From assembly GCF_003671715.1 (NCBI RefSeq), contig NZ_RAIF01000018.1:147557-200575 (forward strand): a DNA stretch of 53,019 nt, read 5' to 3'. How positions within the stretch are numbered: the first letter of the stretch is position 1; the number at the start of each line of letters is the position of its first letter. Source of the stretch: Streptomyces sp. E2N166. Its GTDB lineage: Bacteria > Actinomycetota > Actinomycetes > Streptomycetales > Streptomycetaceae. The translations under genes were made by a program, and so were the position numbers. Below, piece by piece: positions 43,547 to 51,642 of this stretch. The notes beneath the pieces are model-generated. The model was not told the origin of the DNA, did no database searches, and worked only from the letters and a program-made list of their open reading frames with translations.

Positions 43547-44449
43547 CTACATCTCCTCGGCTACGTAACTGCGAAGCCAGGTCCGGAAGTCCGGGCCCAG
43601 GTCTTCACGTTCGCATGCGAGTCTGACAATGGCACGCAGATAGTCGCCGCGGTCACCGGTGTCATAGCGGCGGCCCTTGAAGACGACGCCGTGCACCGGG
43701 CCGCCGACCTTTTCGTCCTCGGCGAGTTGCTGGAGGGCGTCGGTCAGCTGGATCTCGCCGCCGCGGCCGGGCTCGGTCTTGCGGAGTATGCCGAAGATGT
43801 GGGGGTCGAGCACGTAGCGGCCGATGATGGCGTAGTTGGAGGGCGCGTCGGCCGCGTCGGGCTTCTCGACCAGTCCGCCGACCTTGACGACGTCGCCGTC
43901 CTCGGTGCTCTCCACGGCCGCGCAGCCGTAGAGGTGGATCTGCTCGGGCGCGACCTCCATGAGGGCGATGACGCTGCCGCCGTACTGCTCCTGGACCTCG
44001 ATCATGCGCTGCAGCAGCGGGTCGCGCGGATCGATCAGGTCGTCGCCGAGCAGGACCGCGAAGGGCTCGTTGCCGACGTGCGGGGCGGCGCACAGCACGG
44101 CGTGGCCGAGGCCCTTGGGGTCGCCCTGGCGGACGTAGTGGATCATGGCGAGGTCGCTGGACTCCTGGACCTTGGCCAGCCGGCTCGCGTCACCCTTCTT
44201 CTGGAGGGCGGACTCCAGTTCGTAGTTGCGGTCGAAGTGGTCCTCAAGGGGGCGCTTGTTGCGGCCCGTGACCATGAGGACGTCGCCGAGGCCCGCGGTC
44301 ACGGCCTCTTCGACCACGTACTGGATCGCCGGCTTGTCGACGACCGGCAGCATCTCCTTGGGAGTGGCTTTGGTGGCCGGCAGGAACCGGGTACCGAGCC
44401 CGGCTGCGGGGATGACAGCCTTGCTGATCCTGGGGTGGGACTGAGTCAT
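43547..44449 (-). CDS. galU: UTP-glucose-1-phosphate uridylyltransferase
   Basis: GalU makes UDP-glucose for cell-wall and capsule sugars and trehalose. The 300-residue protein has the nucleotidyltransferase signature 'KAVIPAAGLGTRFLPATKATPKEMLPVVDKPAIQYVVEEAV', the active-site 'FAVLLGDDLID' and 'GGEIQLTDALQQL' before 'GVVFKGRRYDTGDRGDYLRA'. I start it at the ATG at 44449 ('MTQSHPRIS'), because TATGGT lies seven bases before it and the longer in-frame start at 44500 overlaps the operator palindrome. It is the first gene of the operon. Confidence 0.96.
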   Translation of the reverse strand: MTQSHPRISKAVIPAAGLGTRFLPATKATPKEMLPVVDKPAIQYVVEEAVTAGLGDVLMVTGRNKRPLEDHFDRNYELESALQKKGDASRLAKVQESSDLAMIHYVRQGDPKGLGHAVLCAAPHVGNEPFAVLLGDDLIDPRDPLLQRMIEVQEQYGGSVIALMEVAPEQIHLYGCAAVESTEDGDVVKVGGLVEKPDAADAPSNYAIIGRYVLDPHIFGILRKTEPGRGGEIQLTDALQQLAEDEKVGGPVHGVVFKGRRYDTGDRGDYLRAIVRLACEREDLGPDFRTWLRSYVAEEM

Positions 44450-44456
44450 GCGCGCC

Positions 44457-44462
44457 ACCATA
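44457..44462 (-). promoter_or_regulatory. Putative -10 box, leaderless start of galU
   Basis: TATGGT lies seven bases before the galU ATG. Confidence 0.45.
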
Positions 44463-44502
44463 TCCGGTGCCAATAGGGAGAATCTGTGACTCCGGATCAT
44501 TG

Positions 44503-44518
44503 GCGCTCATATGAGCGC
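44503..44518. promoter_or_regulatory. Perfect 16-bp palindrome between galU and the 5-FCL gene
   Basis: GCGCTCATATGAGCGC is a perfect palindrome 54 bases before galU and 24 bases before the divergent cyclo-ligase gene. It is a candidate operator for both. The regulator is unknown. Confidence 0.5.
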
Positions 44519-44542
44519 ATTAGAGAGGTACGGGAGCGACCT

Positions 44543-45163
44543 TTGAGTCACATCGGACCTATTGGCCAGCCTGACAAGCGGACGTTGCGGCGCGGGTTCC
44601 TCGCGGTGAGGAACGGGTTGACGGCCGATGACGTGCGAGAAGCGGCGGACTCGCTGGCCGCACGGGCGCTCGCGATGCCGGAGGTGGCGCAGGCGCGCGC
44701 CGTGGCGGCATACGTATCCGTGGGCGCCGAACCGGGCACCCTCACGCTCCTGGACGCGCTGCGCGCGCGGGGGGTGCGCGTCCTGCTGCCGGCGCTGCTG
44801 CCGGACAACGACCTGGACTGGGGCGAGTACGCCGGGGAGGACTCCCTCGCGGTAGTGCGGCACGGTGGGCGGATGGCCCTGTCCGAGCCCGCCGGCCGGC
44901 GCCTGGGGCCGGACGCGGTGACGGAGGCCGACGTCGTGCTGCTGCCGGGCCTGGCCGTCGACGGACGCGGCCTGCGGCTGGGGCGCGGCGGCGGGTCGTA
45001 CGACCGGGTCCTGGCGCGTCTGGACCGGGCGGGCGCGCGTCCCGCGCTGCTGGTCCTGCTGTACGACTCGGAGGTCGTCGCGCACGTCCCCGCCGAGCCC
45101 CACGACCGGCCGGTGGACGCGGTGGTGACGCCGTCGGGGGTGCGCAGGTTCACGCGCGCGTGA
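44543..45163 (+). CDS. 5-formyltetrahydrofolate cyclo-ligase
   Basis: This enzyme turns 5-formyl-THF into 5,10-methenyl-THF using ATP. The 206-residue protein has the family's N terminus 'PDKRTLRRGFLAVRNGL', the substrate motif 'VVLLPGLAVDGRGLRLGRGGGSYDRVL' and 'HVPAEPHDRPVDAVVTPSGV'. The start is a TTG at 44543 with GGGAG six bases upstream. An in-frame GTG at 44486 lacks this. It is divergent from galU, as its orthologue Rv0992c is from Rv0993. The last codons are duplicated just beyond the stop. Confidence 0.93.
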   Translation: MSHIGPIGQPDKRTLRRGFLAVRNGLTADDVREAADSLAARALAMPEVAQARAVAAYVSVGAEPGTLTLLDALRARGVRVLLPALLPDNDLDWGEYAGEDSLAVVRHGGRMALSEPAGRRLGPDAVTEADVVLLPGLAVDGRGLRLGRGGGSYDRVLARLDRAGARPALLVLLYDSEVVAHVPAEPHDRPVDAVVTPSGVRRFTRA

Positions 45164-45192
45164 GCCGGGGGTGCGCAGGTCCACGCGCGCGT
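45136..45192. repeat. Direct repeat at the end of the 5-FCL gene
   Basis: A 26-base segment (45136-45161) covering the last eight codons recurs with one mismatch at 45167-45192, 31 bases downstream and outside the gene. It is built of G-runs and CACGCGCGCGT. Confidence 0.85.
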
Positions 45193-45197
45193 CGACT

Positions 45198-45233
45198 GAA
45201 GCGGCCCTCCACGCGCGCGTGGAGGGCCGCTTC
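45198..45233. terminator. Perfect 36-base palindromic terminator
   Basis: GAAGCGGCCCTCCACGCG and its exact reverse complement follow without a loop base. This is a strong bidirectional terminator between the 5-FCL gene and the convergent penicillin acylase gene. Confidence 0.85.
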
Positions 45234-45247
45234 GGGTCAGTCGTCGG

Positions 45248-48055
45248 CTACGGCTTCAGCAGCAGCGTGTCGCTCGTACTGTCGTCGACCGCCTTCTTGG
45301 AGAAGGCCCACGGCAGCAGCTCTCCCTCGGCCCACTTGTCCGTCTGATCCGTGTAGTGGGCGCTGTAGGCGTGTCCGGAGGCACCGGTGAGGTTGATCCA
45401 CCGCGACTTGTCGAGGTCGCCGAGGTTGACCACCATCCGCATCGACGGCACCCACACCACCCCGTAGCCGCCGGCCGCGTTCCAGCCGGAGGCGTTGACC
45501 GCCGCCTCGCCGCCGCTGAGCTTCCACGGGCCGCGGTTGAGGGCGTACTTCAGGAAGCCGGGGCCCTCGGTGCCCAGGGTCTGGTTCTTCAGGAACAGGC
45601 GGTGCAGCCGGCCCCAGTTCCAGGTGTCGATGTCCTTGCCGAGCTTGGCGGTCAGTTCCCAGCGGGCGTCGATCATGGCCCGCTTGAAGAGGTCGTCGCG
45701 GTTGTGGTCGGCGCCCTTGCGGGTGCCGGAGGCGGGCGTCGTCCACCAGTCGCTCTCGGGCTTGTCCATCAGGGTGCGCACGACCTCGAACCAGCGGTCG
45801 CCGCCGTCCGGCTGCGACTGGTCGGCATCCCGCTGGCCGCACTCGCGGACCTTGTTCGTCTCGTCCGCGGGTCCGGTGGTGTTGACCGGGTCGACCCACA
45901 GGCACTGGCCCTCGACCCGCAGCTCCTTGGGCAGCTTGTTGCCGAAGGCGAGCTTGAGGACGTTGCGCCACACCGCGTTGAAGTAGGCGGCGGCCGCCGA
46001 GTCGGCGTCCTGGGTGTAGTCCCAGCCCTCCAGCAGCTTCTGCGCCTCGCGGACGTCCTTGTCACCGACGTCGATCTTCAGCAGCTGGGGGACGAGCAGC
46101 TTGGCCATCTCGCTGCTGTTGTCCAGCTGCATCTGGCGCATGTCGTCGGTGGAGATCTTGCCGCCGTCCTTGATCTTCTGCTCGATCAGGGAGGTGATCC
46201 GCTGACTGCGGGTGCCGTAGCCCCAGTCCGTGGTCAGCGTGTACGGGTACTCTTCCGCGTCGACGACGGCCTGGTTGGCGGTCACGATGTAGCCGCGTTC
46301 CGGGTCGTACTCGTACGGCAGCTCGTCCGGGTCGATGTACTCGCCGGTCCAGCGGTACTCGGAGGCCCAGCCCGGTGCCGGGACCGAACCGTCGTGGTCC
46401 TCCGCGCGCACGGGGATCCTGCCGGGCAGCGTGTAGCCGATGTGCTCCGCGTCGGCGTAGACGAGGTTCTGCGAGGGCACGTCGAACAGGGCTGCGGCCT
46501 CGCGGAAGGCGTCCCAGTCCTTCGCCCGGTCCATCGCGAAGACGGCGTCCATGGTGGTGCCGGCGTCCAGCGCGGTCCAGCGCAGCGCGACGCCGTAGCC
46601 GTCGCCACGGTCGGGGGCGGCGGTGTCGACGGTGGCCTTCTTGCCGACCTTCACGAGTTCGTCGTCGCGGTCGGAGAGCAGGGGGCCGTTGTTGGTCTCG
46701 CGTACGACGATCTTCTTGGACTCGCCGCCGGCGACCTTGATGGTCTCCTCGCGCGTCTCGAAGGGGACCACCTTGCCGTCGTACTGGTAGCCGTTGCCGG
46801 TGATCTTCTCCAGGTAGAGGTCGGTGACGTCGACGCCGGAGTTGGTCAGGCCCCAGGCGATGTCCTGGTTGTGGCCGATGACCACGCCGGGCATGCCCGC
46901 GAACGTGTAGCCGGCGACGTCGTACTGGCACTTCGCGGAGACGCTGCGGCAGTGCAGGCCCATCTGGTACCAGACTGACGGCAGCGACGGCGACAGGTGC
47001 GGGTCGTTGGCCAGCAGCGGCTTGCCGGTGATGGTGTGCTCGCCGGAGACGACCCAGGAGTTGGAGCCGATGCCGTTGCCGTTCACGCCGACGGCGGTGG
47101 GCAGGTCGTCCAGGACGTCCTGGAGACCGGCCAGTTGGCCTTGCAGAGCGTTTCCCGTACCTGCGCCGGTACCGGTGCCGGCCCCGATGCCATTGCCCGT
47201 ACCCGTCCCGGTGCCCGTACCCGTGCCCGTACCGGACGAGGAGTCGTCGCCGCCACCGGACGCGCCGCCGCCGTCGAACGTCTCGGTCAGTTCGTCGTAC
47301 TGGCCCTCCTGGACGATCGCCTTGTTCCGGTCGTACGGGTACGCCGGATACAGGTCGGCGATCTGCTTGGGACCGAGGCGGCTGGTCATCAGGGCACGGT
47401 CGACCTCGTCCTGCATGTTGCCGCGCAGGTCCCAGGCCATCGCCTTCAGCCAGGCCACCGAGTCGACCGGCGTCCACTCCTGCGGCTTGTAGTCGTTGGT
47501 GAAGCCGAGGGCGGCGTACTCCAGGGAGATGTCCTCGCCGTCCTTGCCCTCCAGGTAGGAATTGACGCCCTTGGCATACGCCTGGAGGTACTTCTTGGTG
47601 GAGTCCGACAGCTTCTCGTCGTACTCCTTCTTCGCCACCCGGTGCCAGCCCAGCGTGCGCAGGAACTCGTCGTTGTCGACCTGGCCCTTGCCGAACATCT
47701 CCGACAGGCGCCCGGAGGTCATGTGGCGGCGCACGTCCATCTCGTAGAACCGGTCCTGCGCCTGGACGTACCCCTGCGCCATGAACAGGTCCTCGTCGGA
47801 GGAGGCGTAGATCTGCGGGATGCCGTAGTTGTCGCGCTTGACGTCGACCGGCCCCGACAGGCCCTCCAGCGTGATCGAGCCCTTGGTCTGCGGAAAGGAC
47901 GCGCGGACGGTGCTGATGGACCAGTACGCCCCGTAGACGAGGCCGCCGATGACGGCCAGGACCAGCACGAGGACGAGCAGGCGCGCCTTGCGCCCCTTCT
48001 TCCTGCCGGACTTGCCGGGCTGCTGACCCGTAGAGGCGGTGTTGGTGGGGGGCAT
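45248..48055 (-). CDS. Penicillin acylase family protein (Ntn hydrolase)
   Basis: This 935-residue secreted amidase has a basic N terminus, then one membrane segment (about 25-48) and the alpha-chain region ('DVKRDNYGIPQIYASSDEDLFMAQGYVQAQDRFYEMD'). A Gly/Thr/Ser-rich spacer (about 268-308) with TG repeats follows. Autocleavage occurs before the beta chain at the nucleophile S331 in 'GIGSNSWVVSG'. Beta-chain hallmarks are 'GKPLLANDPHL', 'GHNQDIAWGLTNSGVDVTDLYLEK' and 'VTANQAVVD'. The natural substrates are probably acyl-homoserine lactones, lipopeptides or acylated amines; penicillin is not implied. The ATG at 48055 lies in a 210-base divergent gap to the antiporter. The family call is safe and the substrate unknown. 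Confidence 0.92.
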   Translation of the reverse strand: MPPTNTASTGQQPGKSGRKKGRKARLLVLVLVLAVIGGLVYGAYWSISTVRASFPQTKGSITLEGLSGPVDVKRDNYGIPQIYASSDEDLFMAQGYVQAQDRFYEMDVRRHMTSGRLSEMFGKGQVDNDEFLRTLGWHRVAKKEYDEKLSDSTKKYLQAYAKGVNSYLEGKDGEDISLEYAALGFTNDYKPQEWTPVDSVAWLKAMAWDLRGNMQDEVDRALMTSRLGPKQIADLYPAYPYDRNKAIVQEGQYDELTETFDGGGASGGGDDSSSGTGTGTGTGTGTGNGIGAGTGTGAGTGNALQGQLAGLQDVLDDLPTAVGVNGNGIGSNSWVVSGEHTITGKPLLANDPHLSPSLPSVWYQMGLHCRSVSAKCQYDVAGYTFAGMPGVVIGHNQDIAWGLTNSGVDVTDLYLEKITGNGYQYDGKVVPFETREETIKVAGGESKKIVVRETNNGPLLSDRDDELVKVGKKATVDTAAPDRGDGYGVALRWTALDAGTTMDAVFAMDRAKDWDAFREAAALFDVPSQNLVYADAEHIGYTLPGRIPVRAEDHDGSVPAPGWASEYRWTGEYIDPDELPYEYDPERGYIVTANQAVVDAEEYPYTLTTDWGYGTRSQRITSLIEQKIKDGGKISTDDMRQMQLDNSSEMAKLLVPQLLKIDVGDKDVREAQKLLEGWDYTQDADSAAAAYFNAVWRNVLKLAFGNKLPKELRVEGQCLWVDPVNTTGPADETNKVRECGQRDADQSQPDGGDRWFEVVRTLMDKPESDWWTTPASGTRKGADHNRDDLFKRAMIDARWELTAKLGKDIDTWNWGRLHRLFLKNQTLGTEGPGFLKYALNRGPWKLSGGEAAVNASGWNAAGGYGVVWVPSMRMVVNLGDLDKSRWINLTGASGHAYSAHYTDQTDKWAEGELLPWAFSKKAVDDSTSDTLLLKP

Positions 48056-48379
48056 CGCTGTCCTTGCTGTCCTAACACGAGCGGCAGGGGCGGGCTGTGC
48101 TTTGTACTGAACGCTGGAGCAACTGTAGGCGCAGGGCCCACGCCCCCTTGACGCGGAGTCGGGTACCGGCGGGCACGGGCGTTCGATCTTGCCAAGCCGA
48201 GCGTCAAGAAATCGTCAAGAGTTAGGTAAGGTAACGAAGTAGTTGTCCGCAGAGCACTGGGGCTCGTGTGCCATGGGGGTGTGCTTTCGCGCACCGCGCG
48301 GGAGGCACTCGTCCGTGCCGCGATCCGCACTGTGGTCCGCGTCGCGATCCGTGCTGTGCGCCAGGGAAGGGAACGGCCG

Positions 48380-49894
48380 CTGACTGTCCACCACCTCAAC
48401 CAGCTCCTGCTCGTCTGCTCGCTCGTACTGCTCATCGCCGTGGCGGCGGTCCGGATCTCCTCGCGCAGCGGGCTCCCCAGCCTGCTCGTCTACCTGGCGA
48501 TCGGTGTCGCCATGGGTCAGGACGGCATCGGCGACATCCAGTTCGACAACGCCGAACTGGTCCAGGTCATCGGGTACGCCGCCCTGGTCGTGATCCTGGC
48601 CGAAGGCGGTCTCGGCACGAAGTGGAAGGAGGCGAAACCGGCTCTGCCGGCCGCCTCCGCACTGGCGCTGGCCGGGGTCGCGGTCAGTGTCGGCGTGACG
48701 GCCGCGGGCGCGCACTACCTGACCGGGCTGGAGTGGCGGCAGGCGCTGATCGTCGGTGCGGTGGTGTCCTCCACGGACGCGGCCGCCGTCTTCTCGGTGC
48801 TGCGCCGGATTCCGCTGCCCTCACGGATAGTGGGCACCCTGGAGGCCGAGTCGGGCTTCAACGACGCCCCGGTGGTCATCCTGGTGGTCGCCTTCTCCGC
48901 GGCCGGACCGATCGAGCACTGGTACGTGCTGCTGGGCGAGATCGCCCTGGAGCTGGTCATCGGCGCGGCCGTCGGACTCGCGGTCGGGTGGCTGGGGTCG
49001 CTGGGGCTGAGGCACGTGGCGCTGCCCGCCTCCGGCCTCTACCCCATCGCCGTCATGTCGATCGCCGTCGCGGCCTACGCGGCCGGTGCCATGGCCCACG
49101 GCAGTGGCTTCCTCGCCGTCTACCTCGCCTCGATGGTCATGGGCAACGCCCGGCTGCCGCACTGGCCCGCCACCCGGGGGTTCGCGGACGGGCTCGGCTG
49201 GCTCGCCCAGATCGGCATGTTCGTACTGCTCGGTCTGCTGGTCACCCCGCACGAGCTGGGCGACGACATCCTGCCCGCCCTGGTCATCGGACTGGTGCTC
49301 ACCATGGTGGCGCGCCCGCTGAGCGTCGTGCTGTGCCTGGTGCCGTTCCGGGTGCCGTGGCAGGAGCAGGCCCTGATGTCCTGGGCCGGGCTGCGCGGCG
49401 CGGTGCCCATCGTCCTGGCGACGATCCCCATGGTGGAGGGCGTCGACGGCAGCCGCCGGATCTTCAACATCGTCTTCGTCCTGGTCGTCGTCTACACCCT
49501 GGTCCAGGGGCCGACCCTGCCGTGGCTGGCCCGCAAGCTGCGCCTGGGCAAGGGGGACGAGGCCGCCGACCTCGGCATCGAGTCGGCACCCCTGGAACGG
49601 CTGCGCGGGCATCTGCTGTCCGTCACGATCCCCGAGGGTTCGAAGATGCACGGCGTCGAGGTCAGCGAGCTGCGGCTGCCGACCGGGTCCGCCGTCACGC
49701 TGGTCGTCCGCGACGGGAAGTCGTTCGTGCCGCTGCCCACGACGGGACTGCGGCGCGGGGACGAACTCCTCGTGGTCGCCACCGACCCCGTCCGGGACGC
49801 CGCCGAGGCGCGGCTGCGCGCGGTCGGCCACGGCGGCAAACTGGCCGGCTGGCTGGGCACCGGAGGCACCAGCGGCCATCACAGGCGAGCGTGA
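48380..49894 (+). CDS. Potassium/proton antiporter, CPA1 (NhaP2/CvrA) type with TrkA-C domain
   Basis: This membrane protein of about 504 residues (if read from 48380) has 12-13 hydrophobic segments and a C-terminal RCK/TrkA-C domain ('SVTIPEGSKMHGVEVSELRLPTGSAVTLVVRDG', then 'LLVVATDPVRDAAEARL'). The ion site is in 'GAVVSSTDAAAVFSVLRRI' and 'AESGFNDAPVVILVV', the S-T-D and N-D motifs of CPA1 antiporters. It exports K+ or Na+ in exchange for protons. The start is unclear. The frame extends to a GTG at 48266, but homologues as I recall start 'TVHHLNQLLL', which here would need the CTG at 48380, behind AGGGAA at a good spacing. It is divergent from the penicillin acylase gene. Confidence 0.88.
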   Translation: MTVHHLNQLLLVCSLVLLIAVAAVRISSRSGLPSLLVYLAIGVAMGQDGIGDIQFDNAELVQVIGYAALVVILAEGGLGTKWKEAKPALPAASALALAGVAVSVGVTAAGAHYLTGLEWRQALIVGAVVSSTDAAAVFSVLRRIPLPSRIVGTLEAESGFNDAPVVILVVAFSAAGPIEHWYVLLGEIALELVIGAAVGLAVGWLGSLGLRHVALPASGLYPIAVMSIAVAAYAAGAMAHGSGFLAVYLASMVMGNARLPHWPATRGFADGLGWLAQIGMFVLLGLLVTPHELGDDILPALVIGLVLTMVARPLSVVLCLVPFRVPWQEQALMSWAGLRGAVPIVLATIPMVEGVDGSRRIFNIVFVLVVVYTLVQGPTLPWLARKLRLGKGDEAADLGIESAPLERLRGHLLSVTIPEGSKMHGVEVSELRLPTGSAVTLVVRDGKSFVPLPTTGLRRGDELLVVATDPVRDAAEARLRAVGHGGKLAGWLGTGGTSGHHRRA

Positions 49895-49926
49895 GAGGCG
49901 AGCGCAGGTGTGCGGCAAGGGCTGGT

Positions 49927-50011
49927 GCGGCAAGGACAGGCGGGCGGCAAGGGCAGGCGCACGGCAAAAACAGGCGGGCGGCGCGGACAGGCGGACGGCA
50001 ATCGTAGGCGT
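49927..50011. repeat. Five tandem 17-bp repeats in the gap after the antiporter
   Basis: Units of the type GCGGCAAGGACAGGCGG start at 49927, 49944, 49961, 49978 and 49995. They fill part of the 363-bp gap (49895-50257) between the antiporter and the MFS gene. The rest of that gap holds a TTGCGC (50040-50045) and TACGAT (50061-50066) promoter-like pair and a small CTCTGC/GCAGAG hairpin at 50091-50107. I see no further gene in it. Confidence 0.85.
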
Positions 50012-50257
50012 GGAAGAGAGGAGTGCGCGCTTTCACAGGTTGCGCCCCTCTTGATCCCTGTACGATGAAGGCGGCACCTGATCGAACCAACTCTGCCTGA
50101 AGCAGAGCTGGCGCGACCGTATGGCGGCCGGCACGCCCCCTCCCCCATCGGGCTCCGGCATCTACCGCAGTCCGCGCAAGAGGACAGCTCTCGGCGCTCC
50201 CGCACGGCGACAGCCGCGAGGCGGACCGCGCTACCAGGCGGCAGAAAGGCACGGGCC

Positions 50258-51574
50258 GTGGCATCCACGGTCACCCCGTCGAAGAAGTCGCCGGAGGGGG
50301 CGCAGCACACCGCGCCCGGCTCCGCCCGCCCCGGATACGGACAGCTGCTGCGCACCCGCGGCGCCTGGACGTTCCTGCTTCCCGGCTTCGCGGCACGCCA
50401 GCCCTTCGCCATGCTGACGCTCTCCATCGTGCTGCTCGTGCAGCACACCACCGGCTCCTACGGCGTCGCGGGCGCCGTCGCGGCCGTCACCGGCGTCGCC
50501 ATGGCCGTGTTCGCCCCCTACACCGGCCGGCTCGCCGACCGCTACGGACAACGCGCCGTCCTGCTCCCCGGCGTACTCGTGCACGCCGCGTCCGGTCTGA
50601 TCCTGACCGCCCTCGCGCTCGCGGACGCACCCCTGTGGGCGCTGTTCGTGGCGGCCGTGCCCACCGGCGCCTCGGTGCCGCAGGTCGGGCCCATGGTGCG
50701 GGCCCGCTGGGGCGTGAAACTCAAGGGCTCGCCCCTGATGGGCACCGCGGCCGCCTTCGAGTCCGTCACGGACGAGCTGACCTTCGTCCTGGGCCCGCTG
50801 ATCGCCACCGCTCTGTGCACTGCCGTCGACCCCGCCGCGGGCCTGGTCACGGAGGCGGCGCTCACCCTGGTGGGCGGTCTGCTGTTCGCCGCGCAGAAGA
50901 GCACTCAGCCGAAGGTCGGCCGAGCCGACGGCGACCACGCGCGCGCGGAGCACGTTCCGGCGCTGCGCGTCCCCGGGGTGCGCGTCCTGGTCGTGGTCTT
51001 CCTGGGCATCGGTTCCGTCTTCGGCGGCATGCAGGTCTCGCTGGCCGCGTTCACCGAGTCGATCGGCGAGCCCGGGCTGAACGGCGTCCTGTACGGGATC
51101 TTCGCCGCGGGCAACATGCTCTCCGGCCTGGCCTGCGGCGCCATCGCCTGGAAGGTCGCCCCGCAGCGGCGCCTCCTGGTCGGCTACACCGCCCTCGCGC
51201 TGACCGCGTCCGGGCTGTGGGCCGCGCACTCGGTGCTCGTACTGGCCGGCCTCGGCCTGCTCGTCGGCATGTGCATCGCGCCCGCCCTCATCACCGGCTA
51301 CACGCTGGTCGAGGGGCTGGTCCCGGCCGGCGCCCGCACCGAGGCCTTCACCTGGCTGACCGGCGCCGTGGCGCTCGGCCAGGCGGCGGCCGTGACCGTC
51401 TCCGGGCAATTGGAGGACCGGTTCTGGGACGGCGCCGGGTTCCTGGTGCCGATGGGCGGCACCGTGCTCGCGCTGGCGACGCTGGTGACGCTGCGATCCC
51501 GGCTGGAGACCCGGCCCCGGGAGCGTACGGTCGCACGTGGCGTCGGTCACCGCGAGCACGCCGCAGTGGACTGA
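50258..51574 (+). CDS. MFS transporter
   Basis: This 438-residue transporter has 12 hydrophobic segments and a basic loop 'GRLADRYGQRAVLLPG' between helices 2 and 3, the MFS motif A type. Hydrophilic N- and C-terminal tails are present. 'FESVTDELTFVLGPLIATAL' (helix 5) is found in a set of MFS exporters of unknown substrate in Streptomyces. The GTG at 50258 has GAAAGG upstream. It is transcribed towards the CIRCE-controlled gene, with the stop 30 bases before that operator. Confidence 0.9.
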   Translation: MASTVTPSKKSPEGAQHTAPGSARPGYGQLLRTRGAWTFLLPGFAARQPFAMLTLSIVLLVQHTTGSYGVAGAVAAVTGVAMAVFAPYTGRLADRYGQRAVLLPGVLVHAASGLILTALALADAPLWALFVAAVPTGASVPQVGPMVRARWGVKLKGSPLMGTAAAFESVTDELTFVLGPLIATALCTAVDPAAGLVTEAALTLVGGLLFAAQKSTQPKVGRADGDHARAEHVPALRVPGVRVLVVVFLGIGSVFGGMQVSLAAFTESIGEPGLNGVLYGIFAAGNMLSGLACGAIAWKVAPQRRLLVGYTALALTASGLWAAHSVLVLAGLGLLVGMCIAPALITGYTLVEGLVPAGARTEAFTWLTGAVALGQAAAVTVSGQLEDRFWDGAGFLVPMGGTVLALATLVTLRSRLETRPRERTVARGVGHREHAAVD

Positions 51575-51604
51575 TCCCGCGGAATACGTCACTATGGACC
51601 GTCG

Positions 51605-51631
51605 TTAGCACTCATCGAGTGAGAGTGCCAG
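51605..51631 (+). promoter_or_regulatory. CIRCE operator (HrcA box)
   Basis: TTAGCACTC-N9-GAGTGCCAG matches the CIRCE consensus TTAGCACTC-N9-GAGTGCTAA at 16 of 18 positions. The spacer is exactly nine bases. It ends at the ribosome binding site GGAGGA (51631-51636) of the FmdB-type gene, the usual place for HrcA binding. Confidence 0.85.
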
Positions 51632-51642
51632 GAGGAAGACAA

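Noticed and set aside
45248..48055. Beta-lactam biosynthesis or resistance cluster, suggested by penicillin acylase and two PBPs
   Set aside because: The genes are 30 kb apart in housekeeping context, and no beta-lactam synthase or lactamase pathway genes are present. Penicillin acylase family members usually act on other amides.
48056..48265. A c-di-AMP (ydaO) riboswitch before the K+/H+ antiporter, or before rpfB
   Set aside because: Riboswitch control of such genes is known, but I cannot recognise the conserved ydaO core in either gap. A covariance-model search would settle this.
49927..50011. CRISPR array
   Set aside because: The units are directly adjacent with no spacers, 17 bp long, and no cas gene is present.
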